From Geobacter sp. (lineage in GTDB: Bacteria > Desulfobacterota > Desulfuromonadia > Geobacterales > Geobacteraceae), in assembly GCA_003574885.1 (NCBI GenBank), contig PJFC01000003.1:124001-188000 (forward strand): 64,000 nucleotides of DNA. The letters run 5' to 3'. Of this stretch, positions 29,357 to 38,621 are shown piece after piece (positions within the stretch are counted from its first letter, which is position 1; every line of letters begins with the position of its first letter). The notes beneath the pieces were generated by a model. That model ran no database searches and was not told the DNA's origin. It worked only from the letters and a program-made list of their open reading frames with translations. The position numbers were made by a program, and so were the translations under genes.

Positions 29357-31933
29357 TCAGTCACCATCGAGGTCAAGAATATTGAATCTCTTGAGCTCTG
29401 AATCATCTCCCCCGCCGAGAGCGGCAATCCGGTCTAACGTATCGCGGAACCCGGGGCTCATGGCCCGGACCTCCAGATAATAGGAAAGCGCCTCGTCGGG
29501 GCGGTCAGTGGTTTCCAGTAGAAGAGCAAGCTCATAGGCAAGACTTTGTCTCTCATCCTTTCGCAGCCCGTTCAGGGCCACGCCATCGCGCAGAAGTTCC
29601 TCAGCCTTCGCCCCATCCCCCTTCTCCCGATAGCACATAGCCTGCAGAGTGATGCTATCAACCTTCCGCTGAGGGTCGTGCACCGCCTGCTCGAACTCGC
29701 CGATCGCGTCGTCGTAGAGCCCCATTTCCTTATAGGCAATACCCAGGTTGAAATGGGTTTCCGTGTCGCCGCTCTCCACCTGCTGGTCGAGCCCCTTCTT
29801 GAATGCCGAGAAAAGGCTGTCCATGCTGTACTTGCCAGCCGAGTCAGTACCAGTACCAGCACCTGCACCGGCGCCTGCAGAGCCACCATCGGCTAAAAGC
29901 TCTTCGCCCAGGGTGTCAAGGTCCAGGTCTTCACCCCAGAAGCCGGACAATTCCTCCGTTACCTCGGGGGATGTCTCCCCGAGTACCTCCGTGAGGTCCA
30001 ATTCCGCAATCGCCTCCAGCTCAATGCCAGCAACACCGGTCGAAACTTCATCCACCGCTTCCCCAACAGTCGGCTCACCAATTCCCTCCCGGGCCAGCCA
30101 GTCGTTTTCGGAGTCGATATGCAGAACGAGCGGAACAGTGCCTTCCTCGTCAAACGGTGCAATACCGCCAGCCAACGATTCAGGAACGGTCAGCTCAAGC
30201 TCCTGGGGCAGGAATGATACATCTTCCACGACATCGAGCTGAAGCTCTTCAAGCTCCTCACCATCGGTGACATGGCCTTCCCTTTCACCATAATCGGAGG
30301 CGAGAAGTTCGCCAGCGTCAATCTCAAGCTCTTCAAGTGACACGGCACCCAGTTCCAGCTCGAGGGGATACTCTTCCTCCATTTCTTCTTCCGGAAGTTC
30401 AACTTCGGGCTCACGTGACTCGGCAACCAACGGGGCAGGGAAATCTTCCGGCATAGCGGATACAATCTCCTCAGTCTCCGCCTCCAGGATCTCTTCCAGC
30501 TCTTCTTCAGCCTCCAGCTCCGGCTCAAGCTCCGGCTCAAGTTCCGGCTCAAGCTCCTCAACATCCTCAACATCCTCAACGTAGTCGTCCAGAACAGAGA
30601 CTTCGTCGGCGAATTCACCCAGGTCGACAGACGGAGGGAGTTCAACCTCCGGAAAAGGGGGCGGGATTTCAGGTTCCCCGGCGGAGTCCCCATATTCTCC
30701 AGCCGTTTCCGTCATATCTTCGGGAAGTGACAGCTCGATATCTTCTTCCCAATCCGGTACTGCAGCCTTGGCGGATGCAGGCGTTACCTGCGGTTTTTCC
30801 TCAACTACACCCTTTTTGACAGCAGGTGGTGCCTCGACGGTTTTCCGCGGCGGAGCGTGTGAAGCCTGGGGAGCTGTCTCGGAAGCAATTCGAGCCGTCA
30901 GAGCCGCCAGCTTCCCCTTGTCACCCGCCGCTTCATAGAGTGTCCGCAGCCCGGCGTATACCCTCTCGTCCTTCGGCAGAAGTCTTTCGATTTCCGTGTA
31001 GAGAGGCTCCAGCCGGTCGAACTCACCCGCGTCAACACACGCCTGCTCGGAGCCTGCAAGAAGTTCGAGGGCTGCCGAAGCGTTCTGGTCACCCAGGTGC
31101 AGTCGCGCGAGATCCGTACGGAGCGACACCTGATCCGGAAAGGCCTTAAGAATCTGCTGCAGTACCCCTTTAAGCTTTTCGGTTTCCCCCAGTTTGCGAC
31201 AGACATCAACCAGGAGCAACCATGCGCGCAAATTGCCGACATCGGTGCGGATGAGTTGCTGCAACAGGGGAATAACCCCCAATGTTTCTCCCTTGTCCAG
31301 GAGGGCAGCGATGAAATCGAGCTGGAATTCCTTCTGCTCGGGGAAGAGCGTCTGGATTCTGATGCATACCTGATTAAAGGCTTCGAGGTTTTCCTGTTTC
31401 CAGAGTAAGAGCGCCAGTTGGGTGAATTCCTGGTAGGATTTATCAGGCTGGCCCGCGGCGAAATGGAGTTCGGCAAACTGGAACTGGGTATTGAGGTTTT
31501 CCGGCTCAAGGTTGATCATCCCCTCAAGCACCTTGAGGGCTTTATCGAGCCTGCCGGCACGCTGGTAATGATTGAGCACGATGCCGTACTCGGTAAGGGC
31601 ATTGCCGGTCAACCCCTGTTTCTCGTTGAGAGTGGCAAGGGTGAGCGTTATGTCGATGTCGTCGGGGGTAAGTTTCTGAATCTGCTTATAGACCGCAATG
31701 GCTTTGAGGTAATAGGTATTGTCAGCATAGTACTTGCCGATTGCCTTGTACTCGGCTACAGCACCATCCTTGCGATTGACCTTTATCAACAGTTCGGCAA
31801 GACGCTGCCGATTGCGCATATCACTGGGATCGAGGGCGACAACCTGCTCGTAATCCTTTATTGCACGGTCGAGTTGACCTTTGGCAATGAATTTCTGGGC
31901 GGTTGCCAGATATTTTTCTTTAGGTGTACTCAA
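29357..31933 (-). CDS. Large TPR protein with acidic low-complexity middle
   Basis: An 858-residue protein. Residues 1-350 are tandem TPR-like helices (LDRAIKDYEQVVALDPSDMR and similar). Residues 380-690 are extremely acidic and Glu/Leu/Pro-rich, with a short EPEL repeat. Residues 720-830 return to TPR (LFSAFKKGLDQQVESGDTET, YKEMGLYDDAIGEFEQAVHD). No signal peptide or membrane helix. Proteins of this build act as scaffolds; a specific role cannot be read from sequence. It follows the transglutaminase gene by 68 bases on the same strand, so it may belong to the moxR unit. Confidence 0.8.
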   Translation of the reverse strand: MSTPKEKYLATAQKFIAKGQLDRAIKDYEQVVALDPSDMRNRQRLAELLIKVNRKDGAVAEYKAIGKYYADNTYYLKAIAVYKQIQKLTPDDIDITLTLATLNEKQGLTGNALTEYGIVLNHYQRAGRLDKALKVLEGMINLEPENLNTQFQFAELHFAAGQPDKSYQEFTQLALLLWKQENLEAFNQVCIRIQTLFPEQKEFQLDFIAALLDKGETLGVIPLLQQLIRTDVGNLRAWLLLVDVCRKLGETEKLKGVLQQILKAFPDQVSLRTDLARLHLGDQNASAALELLAGSEQACVDAGEFDRLEPLYTEIERLLPKDERVYAGLRTLYEAAGDKGKLAALTARIASETAPQASHAPPRKTVEAPPAVKKGVVEEKPQVTPASAKAAVPDWEEDIELSLPEDMTETAGEYGDSAGEPEIPPPFPEVELPPSVDLGEFADEVSVLDDYVEDVEDVEELEPELEPELEPELEAEEELEEILEAETEEIVSAMPEDFPAPLVAESREPEVELPEEEMEEEYPLELELGAVSLEELEIDAGELLASDYGEREGHVTDGEELEELQLDVVEDVSFLPQELELTVPESLAGGIAPFDEEGTVPLVLHIDSENDWLAREGIGEPTVGEAVDEVSTGVAGIELEAIAELDLTEVLGETSPEVTEELSGFWGEDLDLDTLGEELLADGGSAGAGAGAGTGTDSAGKYSMDSLFSAFKKGLDQQVESGDTETHFNLGIAYKEMGLYDDAIGEFEQAVHDPQRKVDSITLQAMCYREKGDGAKAEELLRDGVALNGLRKDERQSLAYELALLLETTDRPDEALSYYLEVRAMSPGFRDTLDRIAALGGGDDSELKRFNILDLDGD
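30505..30562. repeat. 12-base tandem repeat coding EPEL units
   Basis: A run of near-identical CCGGCTCAAGCT-type 12-base units (plus-strand view) encodes Leu-Glu-Pro-Glu repeats in the TPR protein. A CTCAACATC-type 9-base repeat (about 30560-30580) lies beside it. Such repeats can change length by slippage without breaking the frame. Confidence 0.75.
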
Positions 31934-32001
31934 GGATATCTCTGTGAAATTTCAGTGTTTTATCGCCGTTAGACTAATGGAATCGGAACGTCATGTCAAG
32001 C

Positions 32002-33912
32002 CTAATGAGGTGCTGCGCGCAGTTCCGCCAGGAGTGACCGAAGCTGGACATACTCGTCGCGGGAGAGTTTCAGGTCCCGGTACACCGTCTCCCCGTAAAT
32101 ACCAACGAACTGCGTTATCCGTGGCTCGTTGAGCTTCCCGGCCAAATCGTACAATCCCCTGTCCGGCGGCCATTCAATCCCGTAACGACGTTTCACCAGA
32201 GAGAAGAGTGCCTTCATCAGCCGCTCCTCCCTGCTGACTCTTCGCCAGGCACGGAATTGCCAGAACAAAACGGCTGCCAGGAGCGGCAGGACAGAAAAAA
32301 GTACCGGCCGGAGGGACACATGGCCCGACAACGACAGATGGCGAAGGCCGGCTGCCCGGTTAAAGAGGGTCATCTGTCGTTCAAGATCGTAATTGATGAC
32401 CGTCAGATTCCAGAAATAACTGAGGGAATCCAGGTACATCCGGAGCCGATGGGCGATCCCCCGCTCCCCTGCCTCCCCCACCCCGGCAAAGTTTATTGCC
32501 CAGGCACTCGGATCAACCGTGACCCACCCCTTCCCGTCGAGATAGGCTTCCACCCAGACGTGGGCACGGTCTTCAGTTACCACATAATAGCCCCCGACCT
32601 CATTATAGTCACCACCGTAATAGCCACCCACCAGCCGTGCAGGGACGTCGGCAGCTCGGAGAAGGACCGCCAGGGTCGAGGCAAAAAACTCACAGTTGCC
32701 GGGCTTCCCGTCGAACAGAAACTGCCCGAGGGGATCGGTACCGGTCGGCAGATCCTTCGTCGAATAGCGGAGCTTGCGTTCGAGGAAATGCCTTTCCAGA
32801 AGAGCCAGTCGATCGGCATCCGTCATCGCCCGCCGGGCAATCTGCCGTCCCAGAGAGATGAGACGGGGCGACAGATCGGGAGAAAGCTGCCGGTAGAACG
32901 TCAGATCAACACCGCGACTGGTACGGATAACCGCGCCGGGAACGGACTGAGTACCGTACCTGATCCTCCGCCCGATCAGCATAACGGAATTCACGATGTC
33001 GGGAGAAGTGGCAACACGAATGCCGGTCAGTTGGCGAGGAACGTTAAGGGCCAGCAAGTAGCGCGAACGGCCAGGTTCAGGAAAGATTGTCTGAACAACC
33101 ACGTTCCCCGGCCCCGGAAAGTCCCTTTCGCCGGCGGGGATCGGGCTTCGCACCCAGCTTCCCCCCTCTAGCGTGTTGAGCACGACGCCACGCCAGTAAA
33201 GCTGGTTTTTTGCCAGGGGTGGAGAATCAGCGCGAAATACGACATTCTTGACATCGGCCACGGCAAGAGCCGAACCGGGCTGAACCTTGTCGCTCAGGCC
33301 TGTTGCAGTGGCGCCGGACGCAACGTTCAGCACGTTCCAGAGCGGAAACTGGGTCCGGGGGAGAATCACGAAAAAAAGGAGAATGAGCGGCAGGGCCGCC
33401 ACCGGCATGCTCCCTGCAACCGTTATAACCTTGGCCATGCCGGCCCGGTCCATAACGGTATCGCCGTCCCGATCGTAAAAGGTCAGAAGCACGAGGGAGA
33501 CTGCAATAAGCACGAGCAGAAGGAGGAGGTAGAAGAGGAAGACGGCACTCAGGCTGAGAAGGGATGAGCCGGCCAGTGCGAACAGGGACAGGGCATAGAT
33601 CTGAAGATAGTTCCGGCTCCCTTTCTCGCTCGCGAGGCGGACCGCCAGAAGGATGACGAGGAAGTTGACCGCCGGTCCCACAAGATTGTCACGGGATAAC
33701 TGGATGACGTAATAGATGAAGAACAGGATGGATACGACCGTCGGCAGATGGCCGCGGAGCAGCCTGCCGCGCCGATCGGCTGCAATTGCGAACAGAAACA
33801 CTGCCGGAAAGAGGAACCGGGGAATCATGTCCAGGTAGGCAACGAGCGGGACAAAGCCGAGAAGGGCTATGCCGTACGCAAGTATGTCCAGTACCGATTT
33901 AATTCTTACCAT
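32002..33912 (-). CDS. Membrane transglutaminase-like protein (TgpA / DUF3488 family)
   Basis: A 636-residue protein with about six N-terminal membrane helices (residues 10-190), a periplasmic region containing the transglutaminase core, a further membrane helix near 545-565 and a C-terminal DUF4129-like tail. The catalytic triad is visible: Cys in GNCEFFASTLAVLL, His in DRAHVWVEAYL and Asp in WVTVDPSAWA. TgpA proteins are thought to act on periplasmic proteins or peptidoglycan and are usually encoded beside MoxR and DUF58, as here. The start overlaps the DUF58 gene by 14 bases. Confidence 0.93.
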   Translation of the reverse strand: MVRIKSVLDILAYGIALLGFVPLVAYLDMIPRFLFPAVFLFAIAADRRGRLLRGHLPTVVSILFFIYYVIQLSRDNLVGPAVNFLVILLAVRLASEKGSRNYLQIYALSLFALAGSSLLSLSAVFLFYLLLLLVLIAVSLVLLTFYDRDGDTVMDRAGMAKVITVAGSMPVAALPLILLFFVILPRTQFPLWNVLNVASGATATGLSDKVQPGSALAVADVKNVVFRADSPPLAKNQLYWRGVVLNTLEGGSWVRSPIPAGERDFPGPGNVVVQTIFPEPGRSRYLLALNVPRQLTGIRVATSPDIVNSVMLIGRRIRYGTQSVPGAVIRTSRGVDLTFYRQLSPDLSPRLISLGRQIARRAMTDADRLALLERHFLERKLRYSTKDLPTGTDPLGQFLFDGKPGNCEFFASTLAVLLRAADVPARLVGGYYGGDYNEVGGYYVVTEDRAHVWVEAYLDGKGWVTVDPSAWAINFAGVGEAGERGIAHRLRMYLDSLSYFWNLTVINYDLERQMTLFNRAAGLRHLSLSGHVSLRPVLFSVLPLLAAVLFWQFRAWRRVSREERLMKALFSLVKRRYGIEWPPDRGLYDLAGKLNEPRITQFVGIYGETVYRDLKLSRDEYVQLRSLLAELRAAPH

Positions 33913-34801
33913 ACAACGCCAGTTCCGTCAGGAGCCGCAACCGGTGTCCCCGGGAATCGGATGGTTTGAGCAGCCGCCTGCGCAGCTTGAGCCCCACCGG
34001 GCGCCCCTCCCGCATCAGGCGGTTCACGAGGTAGGTCGCGCAGGAAAGCTTCTCTTCCAGGTTACCCACCGGCAGCCGGTCAATGTCGATCACGAGGGGT
34101 TCATTCGCCGTGGCACTCAGTTTTTTGACCCTCAGCTCATCATGGCGAGCCGACAGGCGCCAGTGGATCATCTTGAGGGGATCACCGCCGCTGTAGGCAA
34201 CGATCCGGTGGAGATCCCCCTCGTACCCTTCCCCCTGCGAGGACAGGGAACCACTCTTGCCATAGGAGCGTGAATCGGCCCCATGTTGGCAGCCAAGGGG
34301 CGCGGGGAAAACAACGGCCCGCAGGTCGAGGGGAAGCGTGCGACAGCGGACAAAAAAATTGATGGGAAAGGGGGAACAGACCGTCACCCCGTCGACGGTA
34401 TGGGTGCCGCGCCCTGTGAACGCGGTCATGAATGATGACGTGGCCGTCCCCTTGCGGTCAACCAGCTGAAAATCGGCAGTCGCGCCGTTCCAGTGGATCC
34501 GGAGAAGAAACGACGGCAGGAGACGCTTGCGGTTGGTGAGGCGCAGTGTAAACAGGGTGGAAACACCGCTGTACAACTCTTCGGGATGGGCCAGGTCGGC
34601 ATCGAGGCCATGGATGTTGAGCCAGCCGAGGACTCCCGATACCGCCATGAAACCGAGCAGGGACGAAACGATAAAGAAGAGCAGGTTATTTCCCGTATTT
34701 ACCGCAGCGAAGCCGACCAACAGGGTTATGGCTATGTAAAACGCACCGGCCCTGGTAAGAGTCAGACCAGCGGTACCGGTATGCTTCCGAGAATGGCGGA
34801 T
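33899..34801 (-). CDS. DUF58 family membrane-anchored protein with non-canonical start
   Basis: The conserved DUF58 domain is clear (RLTNRKRLLPSF region, GTHTVDGVTVCSPFPINFF, and DLHRIVAYSGGDPLKMIHWRLSARH at 180-215 of the short form). A start at TTG 34720 would remove half of the first membrane helix. The frame stays open upstream and encodes the family sequence LTLTRAGAFYIAITLLVGFA, but has no ATG, GTG or TTG there. Two candidates exist: ATC at 34801, with AGGAGG 7 bases upstream (300 residues), or CTG at 34765, overlapping the moxR stop as CTGA (288 residues). I give the longer form. Partner of MoxR and TgpA. Confidence 0.75.
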   Translation of the reverse strand: MRHSRKHTGTAGLTLTRAGAFYIAITLLVGFAAVNTGNNLLFFIVSSLLGFMAVSGVLGWLNIHGLDADLAHPEELYSGVSTLFTLRLTNRKRLLPSFLLRIHWNGATADFQLVDRKGTATSSFMTAFTGRGTHTVDGVTVCSPFPINFFVRCRTLPLDLRAVVFPAPLGCQHGADSRSYGKSGSLSSQGEGYEGDLHRIVAYSGGDPLKMIHWRLSARHDELRVKKLSATANEPLVIDIDRLPVGNLEEKLSCATYLVNRLMREGRPVGLKLRRRLLKPSDSRGHRLRLLTELALYGKN

Positions 34802-35703
34802 AGGAGTTCCTCCTTATTGACACTCTCCTGTTCGGGGCGACAGATGAGGCGGTGTGAACCGACCGCTACCGCAACCTCCCTCACGTCCTCGGGCACCACA
34901 TGTTCACGCCCCTCCAGGTAGGCATTGGCACGGGCGGCCTCGGCCATATTGATCCCCCCCCGGGTAGAGATTCCGGAAAGGAGCAGAGGATGGTTTCTTG
35001 TCGCCGCTATGATCGCAAATATGTAGTTCGTCACCTTGTCCGACAGGAACACACTCTCCTTCACCGCCCGCCGGGCAGTCAGGATGTCGTCGGAGTTCAC
35101 CAGCGGCTCGATGTGCTGGATGTCGTCCCTGATGCTGCCGTAGGCGATGATCGACTTTTCCAGCTCTTCGGGCGGATAGCCGATGCCGGTCCGTATGGTG
35201 AAGCGGTCCAGCTGGGATTCGGGCAGGGGATAGGTACCGACCTGCTCAAGGGGGTTCTGGGTAGCAATAACGAGAAACGGTTCGGAAAGAGTATAGGTCA
35301 CCCCCTCCACCGTCACCCGGCGCTCTTCCATCGCTTCCAGCATGGCGCTCTGGGTCTTGGGCATGGCCCGGTTCACCTCGTCCACCAGGACGATACTGTT
35401 GAAGATCGGCCCCCGGATGAACTTGAATGAGCTCTCCTCCCGGCTGAAGACGGAGAGGCCGGTGATGTCCGACGGCAGCAGGTCGCTTGTGCACTGGATC
35501 CGGCCAAACGACAGGCCGAGCACGTTGGCCAGGGCAAGGGCCAGGGTCGTCTTGCCAAGGCCAGGAATATCCTCCAGAAGGATGTGCCCCCCCGTCAACA
35601 GGGCGATCAGCGACAGCCGGACCGCCTTGTCCTTCCCTTTCAGGTGGCGGCCGGTGAGTGTTTCCATGACGGTGAGGATTTCGGCACGTTTGGCAAGGCT
35701 CAT
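34762..35703 (-). CDS. MoxR-family AAA ATPase
   Basis: A 313-residue AAA protein: Walker A LLEDIPGLGKTTLALALANV (GLGKTT), Walker B SIVLVDEVNRA, sensor region ATQNPLEQVGTYPLPESQLDRF and the sensor 2 part STRGGINMAEAARANAYLEG. MoxR ATPases act as chaperone-like partners of DUF58/VWA proteins. First gene of moxR - DUF58 - tgpA. Its 3' end overlaps the DUF58 frame. Confidence 0.95.
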   Translation of the reverse strand: MSLAKRAEILTVMETLTGRHLKGKDKAVRLSLIALLTGGHILLEDIPGLGKTTLALALANVLGLSFGRIQCTSDLLPSDITGLSVFSREESSFKFIRGPIFNSIVLVDEVNRAMPKTQSAMLEAMEERRVTVEGVTYTLSEPFLVIATQNPLEQVGTYPLPESQLDRFTIRTGIGYPPEELEKSIIAYGSIRDDIQHIEPLVNSDDILTARRAVKESVFLSDKVTNYIFAIIAATRNHPLLLSGISTRGGINMAEAARANAYLEGREHVVPEDVREVAVAVGSHRLICRPEQESVNKEELLSAILGSIPVPLV

Positions 35704-35816
35704 GGTGGAGTCGATTCCTTCGTTGTGGGATGTAAAAAGTGTACCACAGGATCGGTGGATTGCGTAAGAGAGAGCCGTTGAAGGCGTGCAGACAGGGATG
35801 ATTCAGGGGATGATGA

Positions 35817-35850
35817 CATGATGGCGACAGGGGCAGCTGTCGCCATCATG
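35817..35850. repeat. Perfect 14-base inverted repeat between moxR and ychJ-like gene
   Basis: CATGATGGCGACAG and CTGTCGCCATCATG flank a 6-base loop (GGGCAG), 6 bases after the ychJ-like stop. It can form a strong hairpin and may protect or end the ychJ-like transcript, but no T-run follows on either strand. Confidence 0.8.
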
Positions 35851-35856
35851 ATATAC

Positions 35857-36351
35857 TTACTTACCGCAGCATTTCTTGTACTTGGCACCGCTACCGCAGG
35901 GGCAGGGGTCGTTGCGCCCCACCTTCGGCTCGCTCCGTACAAGCGGTTTGGGTGCCACCAGATTCCCATCCGAGAAATACCAGCGGCCGCCATCCTTCTC
36001 AAAGGAAGCCAGTTCATGGTGGACCTTCCGTCCCCCTTTGTCACGGTAGGTAGCCTTGAACTCCACCTCGCCGGCGGTATCGTCCGCTCCGCCGGCGTTG
36101 ATGGCAACAATTTCCAGCTTCTCCCACTCCGCACTCTCAGCCCACTCCCGGGTCCCCTTGTGGTCATACCCCTCGCGATGCTTAGGATGGGTGGTTTCAA
36201 AGATATAATCAGTATCGACCGTCACATAGGCGCTGTAACGGGAACGCATCAGCTGTTCAGCGGTCTGGGCCGGCTGTTTCCCCTTAATGACAGGTTCACA
36301 GCAGTCGGCAAAGAGAAGGTTCGAACCGCAGGGACAATTGGACATGTACAT
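35857..36351 (-). CDS. YchJ-like SEC-C motif protein
   Basis: A 164-residue protein with a SEC-C zinc-binding motif at each end: [13 protein letters not shown] near the N-terminus and [17 protein letters not shown] at the C-terminus. The YchJ (UPF0225) middle domain lies between them ([30 protein letters not shown]). Function is unknown in the family. SEC-C motifs bind zinc and often contact SecB or ribosome-associated partners. It appears monocistronic. Confidence 0.92.
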   Translation of the reverse strand: MYMSNCPCGSNLLFADCCEPVIKGKQPAQTAEQLMRSRYSAYVTVDTDYIFETTHPKHREGYDHKGTREWAESAEWEKLEIVAINAGGADDTAGEVEFKATYRDKGGRKVHHELASFEKDGGRWYFSDGNLVAPKPLVRSEPKVGRNDPCPCGSGAKYKKCCGK

Positions 36352-36485
36352 ACTCCTTGAAAGAAAATGGGAAGAAACCTTGGCTACCGCGTGGAAACGG
36401 TTGCCGAAAATACGACACCCGCTGTATAAACTTTTCCCGCCCCGATTGTCAAGTAATGCATTTTAAATGAAATGAAGGTACGGAA

Positions 36486-37448
36486 CTAGGGGATGAGTAC
36501 GATCTTGCCGAGCGTGCTCCCCTCCAGTACCGCATGGTGGGCCGCCACTGCTTCGGCCAGGGGTAATTCCCGGCTCACCAGCGGCCTCAGGGTGCCATTG
36601 GCAAGACCTGCCGAAAAGGCAGCATGCATACTGGCCAGCTCTTTTTCCGAGGCATTGAAGAGGGTCATGCCGAGGATAGCTGCCTCCCGTCCCATGGCAC
36701 TGCGAGGGTCAATCTCCACCCTGCCCCGGCTGCCGATGACCACGACCCGGCCGTCTTTCGCCAGCGCGGCCAGATCATGGTCCAGATTCACGTTGGCCAG
36801 CATCTCGACGATAACTTCGACCCCCTTGCCACAGGTCAGTTCCGTCAGCTGCTCCATATACCCTGCGGTATGGTGATTGAGGACGTGCCGGGCACCCTGA
36901 GCCAGCACCAGTTCCATCCCCTTCTCAGAACCTGCGGTCCCTATCACGATGAGGCCGGCTGCAACGGCCAGTTGAAGGGCGGCGATCCCCACCCCGCCGC
37001 TGGCACCATGAACCAGCACAGTCTCTCCCGCCAGGGCGTGCGCCCGCTGAAAGAGAGCACGATAGGCGGCTCCGTACGGGACCCCGATGGCTGCTCCCTG
37101 GCCAAACCCAATCCCTTCCGGCAGCGGATGGGTCTGGAACTCCCGGCAGAGGAGCTCTTCGGCATAGGTACCCGAGAGCGAACCGGCGACATAGACCCGC
37201 TCCCCCACCCGTCGATGGTGCACATCCGGACCGACGGCACTGATGACCCCGGCCGCGTCGAGGCCGGGGGTATAGGGAAGCTTCAAGTCCGGCCGGTACA
37301 GGCCGGAACGGATATAGGTATCCACCGGGTTTACCCCGATGGCGGAGACCTTGACGACCACCTGGCCTGGACCGGGGGTCAGACCGGGCACCTCCTCAAG
37401 GCGCATGGTTTCGGGAGGACCAAACTCATGGACACGTATCGCTTTCAT
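36486..37448 (-). CDS. Zinc-independent quinone oxidoreductase (zeta-crystallin-like MDR family)
   Basis: A 320-residue protein: MKAIRVHEFGPPETMRLEEV start, GVNPVDTYIRSGLY, PYTPGLDAAGVI, and the NADPH-binding VLVHGASGGVGIAALQLA. The zinc ligands of alcohol dehydrogenases are absent, as in NADPH:quinone reductases. A much longer frame is open upstream to 37901, but the ATG at 37448 has AGGAGAGG just before it and the family start. Monocistronic, divergent from the PNPOx-like gene. Confidence 0.93.
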   Translation of the reverse strand: MKAIRVHEFGPPETMRLEEVPGLTPGPGQVVVKVSAIGVNPVDTYIRSGLYRPDLKLPYTPGLDAAGVISAVGPDVHHRRVGERVYVAGSLSGTYAEELLCREFQTHPLPEGIGFGQGAAIGVPYGAAYRALFQRAHALAGETVLVHGASGGVGIAALQLAVAAGLIVIGTAGSEKGMELVLAQGARHVLNHHTAGYMEQLTELTCGKGVEVIVEMLANVNLDHDLAALAKDGRVVVIGSRGRVEIDPRSAMGREAAILGMTLFNASEKELASMHAAFSAGLANGTLRPLVSRELPLAEAVAAHHAVLEGSTLGKIVLIP

Positions 37449-37649
37449 GGATTCCTCTCCTTTCAGTAGGGTTTCGTCTATCTGCCGGAAATTCGGCACA
37501 TTTCGATACAGTATAGCACCCTTACCCCGGAGGGCCACCTTCTCCACCGGGATAGAATTCCCGCGCGGGTTGACCACCGGGGAAATGCACCTAAACTTGA
37601 GAGTAGGTGTTTTCATGGAACAGACCATATCGACAGGAGAGATGACGCC

Positions 37650-38048
37650 ATGCTCACGGAGGAAATCAGACGTTTCATTGCGGGGAACCCCCTTGCGTTC
37701 GTGGCCTCCACGGACAGCACCGGCAATCCCCACCTGGCAACCGGATGCGAAGTCAGGGTCCTGGATGCCGAGCACCTTGCGTTCGAGAACTGGTTCTGCC
37801 AGACCACCCTGCGCAATCTTGGCGACAATCCTCAGGTGGCGGTTGCGGTGATGGCGCTGGATTCGAGAACCGGCTACCAGTTCATCGGCAAGGTGGCCCA
37901 CGCCTTCGATGCTGCCATCCTGGACGGCTACGCACCGGGAGCCGAACCGCCGGATATTCCCCAGACACTGACCCGCTTCGTGATCCGGGTGGAAAAGGTC
38001 CTAGCCTTCTGCAGCGGCATACACACCGACCTTCCTTTGCCTGAATGA
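37650..38048 (+). CDS. Pyridoxamine 5'-phosphate oxidase-like flavin-binding protein
   Basis: A 132-residue split-barrel protein: MLTEEIRRFIAGNPLAFVAS, TGNPHLATGCEVRVLDAEHLAF and NLGDNPQVAVAVMALDSRTGYQFIG-like sequence match small PNPOx-like FMN-binding proteins. Substrate unknown. The ATG at 37650 has AGGAGA about 9 bases upstream. It is the last core-type gene before the A/T-richer segment. Confidence 0.8.
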   Translation: MLTEEIRRFIAGNPLAFVASTDSTGNPHLATGCEVRVLDAEHLAFENWFCQTTLRNLGDNPQVAVAVMALDSRTGYQFIGKVAHAFDAAILDGYAPGAEPPDIPQTLTRFVIRVEKVLAFCSGIHTDLPLPE

Positions 38049-38077
38049 TTGTGGGAACCTTGAATGGCAGGACGTTG

Positions 38078-38101
38078 AAAGCCCGCTAGTGCGGGCTTTT
38101 T
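38078..38101 (+). terminator. Rho-independent terminator
   Basis: AAAGCCCGC, loop TAGT, GCGGGCTTT, then TT. It ends the PNPOx-like gene and, because arms are flanked by A and T runs, can also stop transcription coming from the opposite strand. Confidence 0.85.
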
Positions 38102-38124
38102 GCTGTGTGGCGCAGAAGAATAAA

Positions 38125-38588
38125 TTCTTCTCAATCCTCGCGGAGATATGGCTTGTATACTTTTCCAAACAGCCGTTTTTAGCCGCTCCTTGTCCAGCAC
38201 ATAGCCGCGAATGGCAAAGTCGCGCAAAACCCCCGTCGCCCACTGGCGGAACTGCTCGGCGCGCGGAGTTCACCCGAAAGCCCACAGCAATGATGGCGTC
38301 GAGGTTGTAGAAATCGACATTCCTCGCCACATCACGGTTGCCCTCTTTTTGAACTATCCGGAATTTCCGGATAGTTGCCTCCCGGTGCTGCTCACCGTTT
38401 TCATAGATATTCCCCAAGTGCTCATTGATCGTGCGCACATCCACTTCAAACAGCACTGCCATCAGCTTTTGCGTCAGCCAGACCGTTTCATCCTCAACGC
38501 GCACCTCAATGGTGTTTTCACCCGCCTGTGTGGTAAAGATCAGGAACTCGACTGTGCTGTTGCGGATTTGGAGTTTTTTTCTTTCCAT
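38125..38588 (-). pseudogene. RhuM-family gene remnant, frameshifted and truncated
   Basis: The first 110 codons read as an intact RhuM N-terminus: VRVEDETVWLTQKLMAVLFE, DVRTINEHLGNIYENGE, and VARNVDFYNLDAIIAVGFRV. Near 38255-38265 the frame shifts by one base. The family sequence FRQWATGVLRDFAIRGYVLD then continues in another frame for about 30 codons before homology fades. The usual protein exceeds 300 residues, so this copy is dead. RhuM genes are common passengers of restriction-modification and mobile islands. It lies 34 bases past the nuclease stop on the same strand. Confidence 0.8.
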
Positions 38589-38621
38589 AGGAGACCTGCT
38601 CGAATTCATGCAATTGTAAAA

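Noticed and set aside
37449-37901. N-terminal extension of the quinone oxidoreductase (frame open to 37901)
   Set aside because: The extra 150 residues are antisense to the PNPOx-like gene and unlike the family. A strong ribosome binding site precedes the ATG at 37448.
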